From assembly GCF_001437405.1 (NCBI RefSeq), contig NZ_JQBY01000014.1, positions 1-41,187 on the forward strand: a DNA stretch of 41,187 bases, given 5' to 3'. This stretch comes from Pediococcus ethanolidurans (GTDB lineage Bacteria; Bacillota; Bacilli; Lactobacillales; Lactobacillaceae). The position numbers and the translations under genes are program-made. A model generated the notes under the pieces. It searched no databases and was not told the origin of the DNA. It saw only the letters and a list, made by a program, of their open reading frames with translations. Below, one piece after another: positions 1 to 8,115 of the stretch (positions within the stretch are counted from its first letter, which is position 1; the number at the start of each line of letters is the position of its first letter).

Positions 1-63
1 AAATTCGGACATTTTCAAAAATGATTGACAGTAATAGTTTCAATTTTGCTAACATCAACACAA

Positions 64-102
64 TAAAAAAGAAGTTTACACATCAATCGACGCGTAAACT
101 TC
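64..102 (-). terminator. Terminator of the D-lactate dehydrogenase gene
   Basis: A 9-bp perfect stem (GAAGTTTAC at 71-79 with GTAAACTTC at 94-102) with a 14-nt loop is followed, on the minus strand, by a run of U (A-run at 65-70). It lies just downstream of the D-LDH stop codon. Confidence 0.8.
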
Positions 103-127
103 CTTCATTAAACTGAGTTTTCACAAA

Positions 128-1123
128 TTAGTCAAAGCTAACTTCATTATCAGCTTTGCCATTTTCGATAAAGCTCTTATTATTATTCAAAGAAATTTGA
201 ACCATGTTCTTAACAGCCTTAGTTGTATAGAAAGCTGAATGTGGTGTAATCAAAACGTTGTCACGTGCAAAAAGATTGTTAAATACATCATCGTTAATCT
301 TTTCGCCTTTGTGATCAACATCGAAAATACCAACTTCATTTTCATAAGTATCAAGGCCAGCACCAGCAACTTTTCCGTTGTCGAGAGCACGAATCAATGC
401 ATCAGTATCGATTAGAGTTCCACGGGCATAGTTAAGAATGTAAACACCATCCTTCATTTTGCTGAAGGCATCATCATTTAACATATGATAATTATCCTTT
501 AATGCAGGTACATGGAGTGTGATAACATCGGCTTGTGCATAAATTTCATCTAAAGTATCAACATAGATTCCTTCTTTTTCCAATTCTGGATTACGGAAGA
601 CATCATAACCGATAACCTTAGCACCAAAGCCCTTGAAAATGTCCATTGCAGCACGACCAATACGGCCAGTACCAATGACACCAACAGTTAATTCGTTGAG
701 TTCTTGAGCAATGTCTGGAGCCCAACGGAAGTCGCCCTTAGCCATTTTGTTTTCAAATCTTGGAATACGGCGTAACAAGGACATCAAACCAGTAACAGAT
801 AATTCTGCGATTGCGCTTGGTGAGTATGCAGGAACGTTAGAAACCTTAATGTTGTATTTCTTAACAGATTCAACTGGCACATTATCAACACCAACATTAC
901 GTAAGGAGAATGCATGGATTCCAAATTCATCCATCTTCTTAAAGATGCCATCAGTATAAGGTTTTTGTTGATAAGCAACAACCCCATCATAACCCTTAGC
1001 TAAATCAATATTGTCCTCAGTTAAAAGGTCTGAAACAGCCTTTACTTCAACACTATTGTCTTTAACCCATTCATCCAAATATGGTTTTTCATCATCACGA
1101 ATACCATAAGCAATAATTTTCAT
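128..1123 (-). CDS. ldhD: D-lactate dehydrogenase (NAD-dependent)
   Basis: Cytosolic enzyme that reduces pyruvate to D-lactate with NADH and so regenerates NAD+ in fermentation. The 331-residue length is typical of the D-2-hydroxyacid dehydrogenase family. The Rossmann motif GTGRIG is at residues 151-156, with Asp174 at the end of the next strand as expected for NAD(H) preference. The catalytic triad is visible as Arg234 (in NYARGT), Glu263 (in YENEVG) and His295 (in TPHSAF), one residue off the numbering of the Lactobacillus bulgaricus enzyme. The ATG is preceded by AAGGAGG at good spacing. It is monocistronic, with its own promoter and terminator. A related D-2-hydroxyisocaproate dehydrogenase is the main alternative, but the overall sequence looks like D-LDH. 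Confidence 0.93.
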   Translation of the reverse strand: MKIIAYGIRDDEKPYLDEWVKDNSVEVKAVSDLLTEDNIDLAKGYDGVVAYQQKPYTDGIFKKMDEFGIHAFSLRNVGVDNVPVESVKKYNIKVSNVPAYSPSAIAELSVTGLMSLLRRIPRFENKMAKGDFRWAPDIAQELNELTVGVIGTGRIGRAAMDIFKGFGAKVIGYDVFRNPELEKEGIYVDTLDEIYAQADVITLHVPALKDNYHMLNDDAFSKMKDGVYILNYARGTLIDTDALIRALDNGKVAGAGLDTYENEVGIFDVDHKGEKINDDVFNNLFARDNVLITPHSAFYTTKAVKNMVQISLNNNKSFIENGKADNEVSFD

Positions 1124-1155
1124 TACAAAAATTCCTCCTTAACAAATGTATCTTT

Positions 1156-1164
1156 AGTATAGCA
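1156..1164 (-). promoter_or_regulatory. Extended -10 promoter of the D-LDH gene
   Basis: On the minus strand the sequence TGC-TATACT is an extended -10 element about 33 nt upstream of the D-LDH ATG. The -35 region is weak (TTTACT at a 19-bp spacing), which fits an extended -10 promoter. Confidence 0.5.
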
Positions 1165-1194
1165 CATCGTTAAAAATTAAAGTAAATTTACTTT

Positions 1195-1479
1195 TCAGTG
1201 TACCTGAACACCATGAGCATTTAGAAACTCTAATTTATTTTCTCGTAATTGATGTTTAAAATGATATTCTGCGCTCAAAGCTGCATGTTTATTGTCAAAA
1301 CTTTCTGAATAAATTAATTTAACCGGTCGTCGTTTCTTCACTCGTGTGTATTTAGCTCCCTTGCCAGCATTATGCGTCGCAACACGTGCACGTAAATCGA
1401 CAGTAAAACCACCATATAGGGTTCCATCAGCACATAAGAGAACATAAAAAAAGTATTGACGTATTTTATTAGTTTCCAT
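1195..1479 (-). CDS. yazA: GIY-YIG domain protein, YazA/UPF0213 family
   Basis: Small (94 aa) single-domain member of the GIY-YIG nuclease superfamily. The two signature strands are visible as FYV at residues 11-13 and YGG at 22-24, followed by the typical [11 protein letters not shown] segment and a conserved Glu in the SAEYHFK helix. The cellular role of YazA proteins is not established. The gene starts inside the end of trmN6 (11-bp overlap) with GAGG about 8 nt before the ATG, so the two are translationally coupled. The same order, methyltransferase then yazA, occurs in Bacillus (yabB-yazA); the following rsmI gene of that cluster is absent here. Confidence 0.88.
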   Translation of the reverse strand: METNKIRQYFFYVLLCADGTLYGGFTVDLRARVATHNAGKGAKYTRVKKRRPVKLIYSESFDNKHAALSAEYHFKHQLRENKLEFLNAHGVQVH

Positions 1480-2221
1480 ATAAAAGCCTCTTCACTTCAT
1501 CCGAGTATTCTTTACCACTGTATGTGTATAACGGATCCACAAAACGAATACCATCCGGTCGGCCATCTTTTATAGCTTCAATTAACACCATATTAGCTTC
1601 ACTATGTTGACGCGGATACACTAATCTAATGCGTTTAGGAGCCAATCGATTTTGTTTTAAAGTTTCTAGAATTTCCAAAAAGCGATCCGGACGGTGAACT
1701 AAAAACAGTTTGCCATTCATTTTTAGCAACCCTGAAGAAATCGCTAATACTTGGTTTAAATTAGTTTTGATTTCATGCCGAGCAACTGCCAAATAGGCGT
1801 TTGGATTTTTTTTACTTTCCACTTGGTTCTTAAAATACGGTGGATTGCAGAGCACGTAATCATAAGTATCTTTTTCAAATTCTTTAAAAGTATCGGCGAC
1901 ATCCAAATTATACATTTTCATTCGCTGTTCGAGATGATTTAATTTGATGCTTCGATTGCCCATATCAGCTAATTTAGATTGTATCTCGATTTGATCAATA
2001 AGTCCCTGTGTTTTTTGACTAGCAAACAGGCCAATCGCACCATTACCCGCACATAAATCCATTATTTTGATTTTTGAGGATTTTTTCATTTGTGCAAATG
2101 CAGCCAATAAAACAGCATCTAGTGAAAAAGAAAAGACATCTGGGCTTTGGATTATTTTAATATTTTGACTATAAAGTTGATCAATTCTTTCATTCTTTTT
2201 TAAAAATTCAGAATCTTTCAT
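1469..2221 (-). CDS. trmN6: tRNA1(Val) adenine-37 N6-methyltransferase-like protein (YabB/YfiC family)
   Basis: SAM-dependent class I methyltransferase of 250 aa. Motif I is [12 protein letters not shown] starting at residue 55, and the catalytic NPPYF motif (residues 126-130) is the N6-adenine methyltransferase signature. Homologues methylate A37 of a tRNA-Val in E. coli; the exact substrate in Firmicutes is inferred. AAGGGG lies upstream of the ATG. It is divergent from the plsC-like gene and overlaps yazA downstream. Confidence 0.88.
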   Translation of the reverse strand: MKDSEFLKKNERIDQLYSQNIKIIQSPDVFSFSLDAVLLAAFAQMKKSSKIKIMDLCAGNGAIGLFASQKTQGLIDQIEIQSKLADMGNRSIKLNHLEQRMKMYNLDVADTFKEFEKDTYDYVLCNPPYFKNQVESKKNPNAYLAVARHEIKTNLNQVLAISSGLLKMNGKLFLVHRPDRFLEILETLKQNRLAPKRIRLVYPRQHSEANMVLIEAIKDGRPDGIRFVDPLYTYSGKEYSDEVKRLLYGN

Positions 2222-2241
2222 TCTATCCCCTTATTCATCAC

Positions 2242-2292
2242 TTGCAACAATTTCAATTTTTGGTCATACTTAAGACATTAATTCAGTATGAC
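2242..2292 (+). promoter_or_regulatory. Candidate promoter and inverted repeat ahead of plsC
   Basis: TTGCAA (2242-2247) and CATACT (2265-2270) are 17 bp apart. An 8-bp perfect inverted repeat, GTCATACT (2263-2270) and AGTATGAC (2285-2292), covers the -10 and ends just before the AGGAG ribosome binding site. It could be a repressor site or a leader hairpin. It does not match the FapR or FabT consensus known to me. Confidence 0.4.
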
Positions 2293-2306
2293 AGGAGAAA
2301 AGTGCC

Positions 2307-2930
2307 GTGGTTTATTCATTTTTAAGAATTTTAATACGAGTATTATTATACATTATCAATGGACGTCCTCATTATTTAAATCGAAAAAAGCTTCCTGAAG
2401 GATCTTATATTTTGGTAGGCCCACATCGAACCTGGTTTGATCCTATCTATTATGCACTTGCAGCCAGTCCAAAGAAGTTTTCTTTTATGGCCAAAGAAGA
2501 ACTGTTCAAAAATCCAATTATTCGGTGGATTCTAATTCATTGTTACGCTTTTTCAGTAAACAGAAAAAATCCAGGACCTTCAGCAATCAAAATACCTGTG
2601 AATATTCTTCGTGAAGGTAAATTATCGATGATCATTTTTCCATCTGGATCACGTCATACACAACATCTAAAAGGTGGTGCCGTGGTCATTGCCAAGATGG
2701 CAAATGTGCCAATTATCCCCACTGTGTATCAAGGTCCCCTAACTTTTAAATCACTTTTTTCTAGAAAACGAACAACGGTTGCGTTTGGTGATCCAATTCA
2801 AATAGATCGAAAGCAACGCATGGATGAAGCAGGTCGTAATGCACTTGATGAGCAACTTCAAGGTGCCTTTGACAAATTGGACAAAGAAATTGATCCTAAC
2901 TTTAAATATGTAGATGTTTCAAAAAAATAG
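2307..2930 (+). CDS. plsC: 1-acyl-sn-glycerol-3-phosphate acyltransferase
   Basis: Membrane-associated acyltransferase that adds the second acyl chain to lysophosphatidic acid in phospholipid synthesis. The catalytic HX4D block is HRTWFD at residues 40-45 and the glycerophosphate-binding block is FPSGSR at 111-116 (usual form FPEGTR). An N-terminal hydrophobic segment (residues 1-17) should anchor it. Its 207 aa are normal for Firmicute PlsC. The start is GTG with AGGAG 8-9 nt upstream. The substitution in FPEGTR leaves room for a related lysophospholipid acyltransferase. Confidence 0.85.
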   Translation: MVYSFLRILIRVLLYIINGRPHYLNRKKLPEGSYILVGPHRTWFDPIYYALAASPKKFSFMAKEELFKNPIIRWILIHCYAFSVNRKNPGPSAIKIPVNILREGKLSMIIFPSGSRHTQHLKGGAVVIAKMANVPIIPTVYQGPLTFKSLFSRKRTTVAFGDPIQIDRKQRMDEAGRNALDEQLQGAFDKLDKEIDPNFKYVDVSKK

Positions 2931-2974
2931 GTGTGGCCAAGAGAATTTAACGTTCTCTGCCTCACCTATTTTTT
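2923..2974. terminator. Bidirectional terminator between plsC and the ABC exporter
   Basis: Long hairpin: AAAAATAGGTG, reaching into the plsC stop codon, pairs with CACCTATTTTT, with inner GAGAA/TTCTC pairing. A-rich left and T-rich right flanks let it serve both converging genes. Confidence 0.8.
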
Positions 2975-2999
2975 TGAAATACTTTTAATTACAAGAAAA

Positions 3000-4793
3000 T
3001 TATTTATCAAACTGCGTATTTCCCTGCAGCTCGTACATATCATAATACATTCCATGCTTAGCAAGTAACTCATCATGAGTTCCCCGTTCAATAATTCGAC
3101 CATGTTTCAAAACCAAAATTTGATTTGAATCTTGAATTGTTGATAATCGGTGAGCAATCACTAATGAAGTTCGGCTCTGACTCATTTTCTTTAAACTTCC
3201 CTGAATCATGTCCTCGGTTTCCGTATCAATATGGGCTGTAGCTTCATCCAAAATCAAAATTTTGGGATCACTAGCAATCGTGCGCGCAAATGAAATTAAT
3301 TGACGTTGCCCACCAGAATATTCTGCCCCACGTTCAATCACTTTATTATGATAACCTTTTGGCAGTTCTTCAATAAATTGATCCGCTTGGACAAATTGTG
3401 CCGCACGCCGAATGTCATCATCAGTAATATCATCATTATACATACGAATGTTAGAAGCAATATCTCCATAAAATAAAAATGGTTCTTGTAAAACCAAACC
3501 AATTTTACGGCGCAATTCCTCTGGTGCATATTCACGAATATCATGACCATCGATCAGAATTTGTCCCGATTGGAATTCATAAAAGCGCATCAATAGATTG
3601 ATTGTGGAACTTTTACCACTTCCAGTAGATCCAACCAAAGCCACCGTTTCTCCTGGATTAACGGTAAAATCTATGTCGTTTAAAACATCATTTTCGCCAT
3701 CGTAAGAAAAGGTAACGTGTTTAAATTCAATTTTTCCTTCTGTTATTTTCAAATCAGACTTTACGTTTTGTTTAGGTTGAAAACTTTGATTATCCATGAT
3801 TCGTAAAATTCGTGTGCTAGCTACCAAACCATCTTGAAAGGTAGAAAGATAATCCATCATGGATGACATTGGATTATAAAAACTATCAATGTAACTAACA
3901 AACGCATATATTACACCAGCCGCAACTGGATTTTTGAACGCATCGATACCAAACAGACCCAGTGCAATAACAACTCCTAAAGCATACATTAGATTGATAA
4001 TTGGATTAAGCAATAAAGAATTCATTCGAATCATCGAAAAACGGGCAAATAAATAATCATTATTTGTTTTTTCAAATTCAGACTCAATTCTTTTCTCTTG
4101 ACGAAATTGTTGAATGACCCCAATTCCCACTAATGATTCACTAATTTTAGTGTTCAATTGACTTAAGTTTTCCCGCATTCGTCGATAAACAGTTGAACTA
4201 TATTTTTGATAAAACCAAATAATAAAAACTAAAAATGGTAATAATGCTAATGTTGCCCACGTGATTTTAACATCGGTCGTAAACATCGCAACTAAAGCTG
4301 AAGCTATGCCGAAAACACCAACAATTAACGTTAAAAACAGAGTCCAGAAATCTTGTAAACTCATTGTATCGTTTGTTACTCGAGAAACAATTGACCCAGC
4401 AGGTGTGGCATCAAAATAGCTCATACCTAGTTTGTGCAATTTTTGGAAAAGTAACACACGAATGCGTTCCAACGTACGTTCAGCACCCATTGCATACAAA
4501 AACGTTTGTCCAAATTGGAAAACGGCTTGTAGAATAGCGCCCAGAAAATATAGGCCAGCAAACATAAACATAATTGAAAGAGGTGTCGAACTATGCACTA
4601 AATAATGATCCATATAAAATTGAATCAGTCTTGGTAATAAAATATTGATGACACTTACAATTCCTGCAAAAATAATCGCCACAATAAACTGTTTTAAGAA
4701 GGGTTTAGTGAAAGGTAGCATTCGTTTGATGGTTTGCATTTGTTCCTTGGTCGTCATTGTATGTGACCAAATTGATTCTTTTTTACTCTGCAT
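3000..4793 (-). CDS. Heterodimeric ABC multidrug exporter, subunit with the intact ATPase site (EfrB/YheH/LmrD type)
   Basis: Half-transporter of 597 aa: six TM helices (about residues 30-300), then a nucleotide-binding domain with Walker A GSTGSGKSS (388-396), Q-loop Gln436, signature YSGGQ (492-496), Walker B ILILDE with catalytic Glu517, and H-loop His548. The signature deviates from LSGGQ at its first residue, as often seen in the subunit that completes the degenerate site of heterodimeric exporters. It overlaps the upstream partner gene by 11 bp and has AAGGAGG before its ATG, so the two are coupled and probably made in equal amounts. Likely export of drugs or amphipathic compounds; the substrate is unknown. 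Confidence 0.88.
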   Translation of the reverse strand: MQSKKESIWSHTMTTKEQMQTIKRMLPFTKPFLKQFIVAIIFAGIVSVINILLPRLIQFYMDHYLVHSSTPLSIMFMFAGLYFLGAILQAVFQFGQTFLYAMGAERTLERIRVLLFQKLHKLGMSYFDATPAGSIVSRVTNDTMSLQDFWTLFLTLIVGVFGIASALVAMFTTDVKITWATLALLPFLVFIIWFYQKYSSTVYRRMRENLSQLNTKISESLVGIGVIQQFRQEKRIESEFEKTNNDYLFARFSMIRMNSLLLNPIINLMYALGVVIALGLFGIDAFKNPVAAGVIYAFVSYIDSFYNPMSSMMDYLSTFQDGLVASTRILRIMDNQSFQPKQNVKSDLKITEGKIEFKHVTFSYDGENDVLNDIDFTVNPGETVALVGSTGSGKSSTINLLMRFYEFQSGQILIDGHDIREYAPEELRRKIGLVLQEPFLFYGDIASNIRMYNDDITDDDIRRAAQFVQADQFIEELPKGYHNKVIERGAEYSGGQRQLISFARTIASDPKILILDEATAHIDTETEDMIQGSLKKMSQSRTSLVIAHRLSTIQDSNQILVLKHGRIIERGTHDELLAKHGMYYDMYELQGNTQFDK

Positions 4794-6546
4794 TCAAATC
4801 ACCCTCCTTTTCAATCTTAGTTTCCATTTGTTGACGGTGGAACATATCTTGATACCAACCCTTTTGAGCCATCAATTCTGCATGAGTACCTCTTTGAATA
4901 ATTTTTCCGTCATCAAGAACCAAAATTTCATTAGCATTCATGACACTGCTCAATCGATGTGCCGCAATGATGGTCGTTTTATCTTTACGTTCTTGTCGTA
5001 ATTCTTGTAAAATTGCATGTTCTGTTTCACCATCAACCGCCGACAGCGCATCATCAAGAAGGAGCATTTCGGGATTAATAATTAAAGCTCTGGCAATAGC
5101 AAGCCGTTGCCGTTGTCCACCCGACAAAGAAACACCTTGTTCACCGACTTCGGTATCAAACTGATTTGGTTGATCTAATATATCTGCATATAAATCGCTC
5201 TTTTTTGCCGCTTCAATGACTGCATCATCTGAAGCCTCAAAATTTCCAAACCGAATATTATTCTTAATTGTATCTGAGAATAAAAAACTTTCTTCCGGCA
5301 CGTACCCTAAGGATGGTAGATAAGAATTTAGAGCATAGTCTTTAATATTAATGCCACCAACCGAAATTGCCCCTTTATAATCGTCAAACTCCCGCAAAAT
5401 TAGTTTCATGAGGGTTGATTTTCCAGTACCAACTCTACCGACAAGTCCAATCGTATGTCCTGCAGGAAGCGTGAAATGTACGTCTGTTAAACTTCTTTGT
5501 TCATCTCCTGGATAGGTAAAACTTTTAATATTAAAATTCAAATCACCTGTGGCACGTTTTTTCAATGCATGTTTATCATCAATGATGCTTGATCTTGCAT
5601 GTAGTAATAAGTTCACCCGATCATAACTCGCATTTCCACGTTCCATAATGTTAAACAAGTTACCAATTGCAAACATTGGCCAAATTAACATAGTGATATA
5701 TGAAATGAAGGAAACCAATTGCCCAATATTAATAACATTATGAACTACAAAAGATCCTCCCAAAACAAGTGTAATCATGTATGAAACACCGATCAAAACG
5801 GTTGTCATTGGATTAAACAGTGCATCAAGCATATTAACTTTTCGGTTAATTTGAATCGTTTCATCAACTAACCGCTTAAAATCAGCAATATCTTCCTTAT
5901 CCTGACCGAGCGATTTGATGACCTTAATTCCCATAATACTTTCTTGTGTCTTATTGTTCAGACGAGAAAAAGCTGCCTGTGATTTACGAAACGCAATATG
6001 AATTTTTGTACCTAAATAGCCCGCACTGATTGCTAACAATGGAAATGGAATCATCGCTAATAAAGTGAGTCGCCAATCTACAAGGGTCATCATGGCAATA
6101 ATGGTTGTAATACCGGTAATAATAGAATCCGCAAACGATAATATTCCAGAACCAGCAACCTGTTGGATCGCCTGAAGATCATTTGTCGCATGTGCCATCA
6201 AATCGCCGGTTCGGTGTTCTTGATAAAACGTTTGATCCATTTGCATATAATGCGTAAATAAGTGGCTTCTTAACGTCTTTTCAAGTCTTGCCGCGCCGCC
6301 AAAAATTCGTGCACGCCAAATATAGCGAAAAAGATACTGTAAGACTCCCACCGAAGCAAGAATTACTAACGATATCGCTAACGAAACCCCAGTTAAGCCC
6401 TTGGTACTTATTTCTTGAACTAAATTACCAATAATTTTTGGTGGTACAACATTTAAAATAGCAACAAGCAACAAGAATAGTACGCCAATTAAATAATTCC
6501 ATTTTTCTATTTTAAAAAACCAAGCTAATTTACGAAAAATTGACAC
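4783..6546 (-). CDS. Heterodimeric ABC multidrug exporter, subunit with the degenerate ATPase site (EfrA/YheI/LmrC type)
   Basis: Partner of the following gene; 587 aa with an N-terminal six-TM domain and a C-terminal ATPase domain. Walker A is GRVGTGKST (370-378), signature LSGGQ (474-478) and H-loop His530. Walker B reads MLLLDD, so Asp499 replaces the catalytic Glu; this marks the non-hydrolytic site in the TM287/288 and BmrCD class. The Q-loop position is Glu418 (VPEES) instead of the usual Gln, a further departure. The start is GTG (minus strand) with TAGGAGGG at proper spacing; no upstream ATG fits. Confidence 0.88.
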   Translation of the reverse strand: MSIFRKLAWFFKIEKWNYLIGVLFLLLVAILNVVPPKIIGNLVQEISTKGLTGVSLAISLVILASVGVLQYLFRYIWRARIFGGAARLEKTLRSHLFTHYMQMDQTFYQEHRTGDLMAHATNDLQAIQQVAGSGILSFADSIITGITTIIAMMTLVDWRLTLLAMIPFPLLAISAGYLGTKIHIAFRKSQAAFSRLNNKTQESIMGIKVIKSLGQDKEDIADFKRLVDETIQINRKVNMLDALFNPMTTVLIGVSYMITLVLGGSFVVHNVINIGQLVSFISYITMLIWPMFAIGNLFNIMERGNASYDRVNLLLHARSSIIDDKHALKKRATGDLNFNIKSFTYPGDEQRSLTDVHFTLPAGHTIGLVGRVGTGKSTLMKLILREFDDYKGAISVGGINIKDYALNSYLPSLGYVPEESFLFSDTIKNNIRFGNFEASDDAVIEAAKKSDLYADILDQPNQFDTEVGEQGVSLSGGQRQRLAIARALIINPEMLLLDDALSAVDGETEHAILQELRQERKDKTTIIAAHRLSSVMNANEILVLDDGKIIQRGTHAELMAQKGWYQDMFHRQQMETKIEKEGDLNAE

Positions 6547-6599
6547 GATTTACCCTCCTACTAATTAACTTCTGTTATCTCCTCCAAATTTTGGCAACA

Positions 6600-6630
6600 A
6601 AAAAAGGACAAAAATAATCTTTGTCCTTTA
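6600..6630 (-). terminator. Terminator of yneF
   Basis: AAAGGACAAA (6603-6612) pairs perfectly with TTTGTCCTTT (6620-6629), with an A-run on the left giving U on the minus-strand transcript. It lies between yneF and the ABC exporter operon. Confidence 0.75.
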
Positions 6631-6652
6631 TCACTCATAAAATTGTTTGAAA

Positions 6653-6880
6653 CTACTTTTGATGTTTTGCTTGATTCTGCATAGAGTTCATCATTTGATG
6701 TAACTTTTTTTGCGATGGTTTTTGTCCCATTTGCAACATCATAGTCCGCAACATTTCTTCATTGATCGGAGGATTATTTTTAAGATAACTTTCCATATAT
6801 TTACGAGCAGCAAAAAATCCACCGACTGCTCCAAGTAATAATGCAATAATAACGATTACAATCCAAATTCCAGTTGACAA
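6653..6880 (-). CDS. yneF: YneF family (UPF0154) small membrane protein
   Basis: 75-residue protein with one N-terminal TM helix (about residues 5-26) and a charged C-terminal helix containing the family's [21 protein letters not shown] block. The function is not known. TTG is the start codon, with AGGAGG 8 nt upstream. In Bacillus yneF also lies near lexA and ynzC, so this is a conserved neighbourhood. Confidence 0.88.
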   Translation of the reverse strand: MSTGIWIVIVIIALLLGAVGGFFAARKYMESYLKNNPPINEEMLRTMMLQMGQKPSQKKLHQMMNSMQNQAKHQK

Positions 6881-6940
6881 AGTCCTAACCTCCTAACAAA
6901 TATGTATACTAATTCATAGTACACAAAATTATTCCAAAAT

Positions 6941-6984
6941 AAAAGAGGTAGTCTCGATTTATTTCTTAATACCTCTTATTTTAA
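6941..6984 (-). terminator. Terminator of ynzC
   Basis: AAGAGGTA (6943-6950) pairs with TACCTCTT (6970-6977). The minus-strand transcript continues into a U-rich tract (TTTTATTTT). It sits between ynzC and yneF. Confidence 0.6.
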
Positions 6985-7041
6985 CATTAATTTTAAATAA
7001 GAAAAGATTAAAGTAAAATTATAAAACAAAAAATAGAGTCT

Positions 7042-7293
7042 TTAATCATTTCTTAAACCCTTTTTACGTTGTACTTTTTTGACCTTTTCTGGAGTGACTT
7101 CCTTGCCACTCTTATCGAAAACACGCATCATCTCAACTTGGCTTTTAAAACCCTCACGAAATCGTTTCAGATATTTCTGGCGTAATTCTTTACGCTCAAT
7201 GATTTCAAGATCGGTTAAGCCTTCATTTTTTGCTTTATGTGCCAGCTCGTTGATTCGTTGGATTAATTTTTGAAATTCTTTATCTTCTGTCAT
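7042..7293 (-). CDS. ynzC: YnzC family (DUF896/UPF0291) small cytosolic protein
   Basis: 83-residue helical protein with the family core [30 protein letters not shown] (given in part: [20 protein letters not shown]) and the C-terminal [11 protein letters not shown] block. Function unknown; in Bacillus it belongs to the SOS-induced yneA-yneB-ynzC operon divergent from lexA. An ATG nine codons upstream (7318-7320) is not used in my reading: GGGAG stands 7 nt before the ATG at 7291-7293, and the -10 box at 7322-7327 would place the upstream ATG at or before the transcription start. The yneA and yneB genes are missing here. Confidence 0.85.
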   Translation of the reverse strand: MTEDKEFQKLIQRINELAHKAKNEGLTDLEIIERKELRQKYLKRFREGFKSQVEMMRVFDKSGKEVTPEKVKKVQRKKGLRND

Positions 7294-7321
7294 TTTTTCA
7301 CTCCCGATTTCTTTATTCATA

Positions 7322-7350
7322 ATATTACACTGTTACACTCATTTTTTCAA
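7322..7350 (-). promoter_or_regulatory. ynzC promoter
   Basis: On the minus strand TTGAAA (7345-7350) and TAATAT (7322-7327) are separated by exactly 17 bp. The SOS box begins 10 bp further upstream. Confidence 0.7.
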
Positions 7351-7360
7351 AAAATTAAAC

Positions 7361-7374
7361 CGAACATTCGTTTG
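7361..7374. promoter_or_regulatory. LexA operator (SOS box)
   Basis: CGAACATTCGTTTG matches the Gram-positive SOS box CGAAC-N4-GTTYG. It overlaps the lexA -35 box and lies next to the ynzC -35 box, so a single operator can control both divergent genes. Confidence 0.85.
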
Positions 7375-7400
7375 AATCCACCAAAAAGCTATGTTAAAAT
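7372..7400 (+). promoter_or_regulatory. lexA promoter
   Basis: TTGAAT (7372-7377) and TAAAAT (7395-7400) with a 17-bp spacer. The -35 shares its first bases with the SOS box, which explains autorepression. Confidence 0.75.
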
Positions 7401-7428
7401 GAGAACAAGAAAATGCGAGGTGCCCAAT

Positions 7429-8058
7429 ATGTCAAAATCTTCAGAAAGCAAACAAGTCGCTGTACTTCGATACATATATGATAAGGTAAACGAAAAAGGA
7501 TATCCGCCAACTGTTCGAGAAATTGGCGAAGCAGTCTCTCTTTCATCAACATCCACAGTGCATGGACACATTGAAAGGCTCCAAAAAAAGGGACTCCTAC
7601 AAAAAGATCCCACAAAACCAAGAGCTTTAGAAATTACCCCTCTTGGCCTTGAGGAACTTGGCGTAAGTGCCACGCCACATAAAATTCCGGTTTTAGGTAC
7701 TGTGACAGCCGGTGTCCCAATTTTAGCGGTTGAAGAAGCAACCGACTTCTTTCCACTTCCGCCAGAATTTGAACACGAGGATGGCGAACTATTTATGTTG
7801 ACCATTCGTGGAGAAAGTATGATTCAAGCAGGAATTTTAAATGGCGATCAAGTAATTGTCCGTAAACAAACATCGGCAGATAACGGTGATATTGTCATTG
7901 CAATGACTGACGAAAATGAAGCAACTTGTAAAAGATTCTTCAAGGAATCAGATCATATTCGCTTACAACCAGAAAATGATACGATGGCACCTATTATTCT
8001 TAAGAATGTTAGCATTCTTGGCCGAGTAGTGGGATTGTATCGCGATCAAATATATTAG
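7429..8058 (+). CDS. lexA: LexA repressor, SOS regulator
   Basis: Cytosolic repressor of DNA-damage genes that cleaves itself when RecA is activated. The 209-aa product has an N-terminal winged helix (residues 1-70) and a C-terminal S24 peptidase domain. The scissile bond is Ala94-Gly95 (TVTAGVP), and the catalytic dyad is Ser130 (GESM) and Lys168 (CKRF). The chosen ATG at 7429 follows GCGAGGTG and lies downstream of the promoter; the longer open frame starting at 7270 would run through promoter and operator and is not used. Confidence 0.95.
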   Translation: MSKSSESKQVAVLRYIYDKVNEKGYPPTVREIGEAVSLSSTSTVHGHIERLQKKGLLQKDPTKPRALEITPLGLEELGVSATPHKIPVLGTVTAGVPILAVEEATDFFPLPPEFEHEDGELFMLTIRGESMIQAGILNGDQVIVRKQTSADNGDIVIAMTDENEATCKRFFKESDHIRLQPENDTMAPIILKNVSILGRVVGLYRDQIY

Positions 8059-8069
8059 ATTTAAAATAA

Positions 8070-8104
8070 AAAGTTCCGCGACTTTTTCATCGCGGAGCTT
8101 TTTA
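8070..8104. terminator. Bidirectional terminator between lexA and glycerate kinase
   Basis: AGTTCCGCGA (8072-8081) pairs with TCGCGGAGCT (8090-8099) with one G-T wobble. Flanking A5 and T5 tracts fit termination in both directions between converging genes. Confidence 0.85.
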
Positions 8105-8115
8105 TTCACGCTATT

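Noticed and set aside
7270-7428. N-terminal extension of LexA
   Set aside because: It would translate through the SOS box and promoter; the ATG at 7429 has a proper binding site and yields the normal LexA length.
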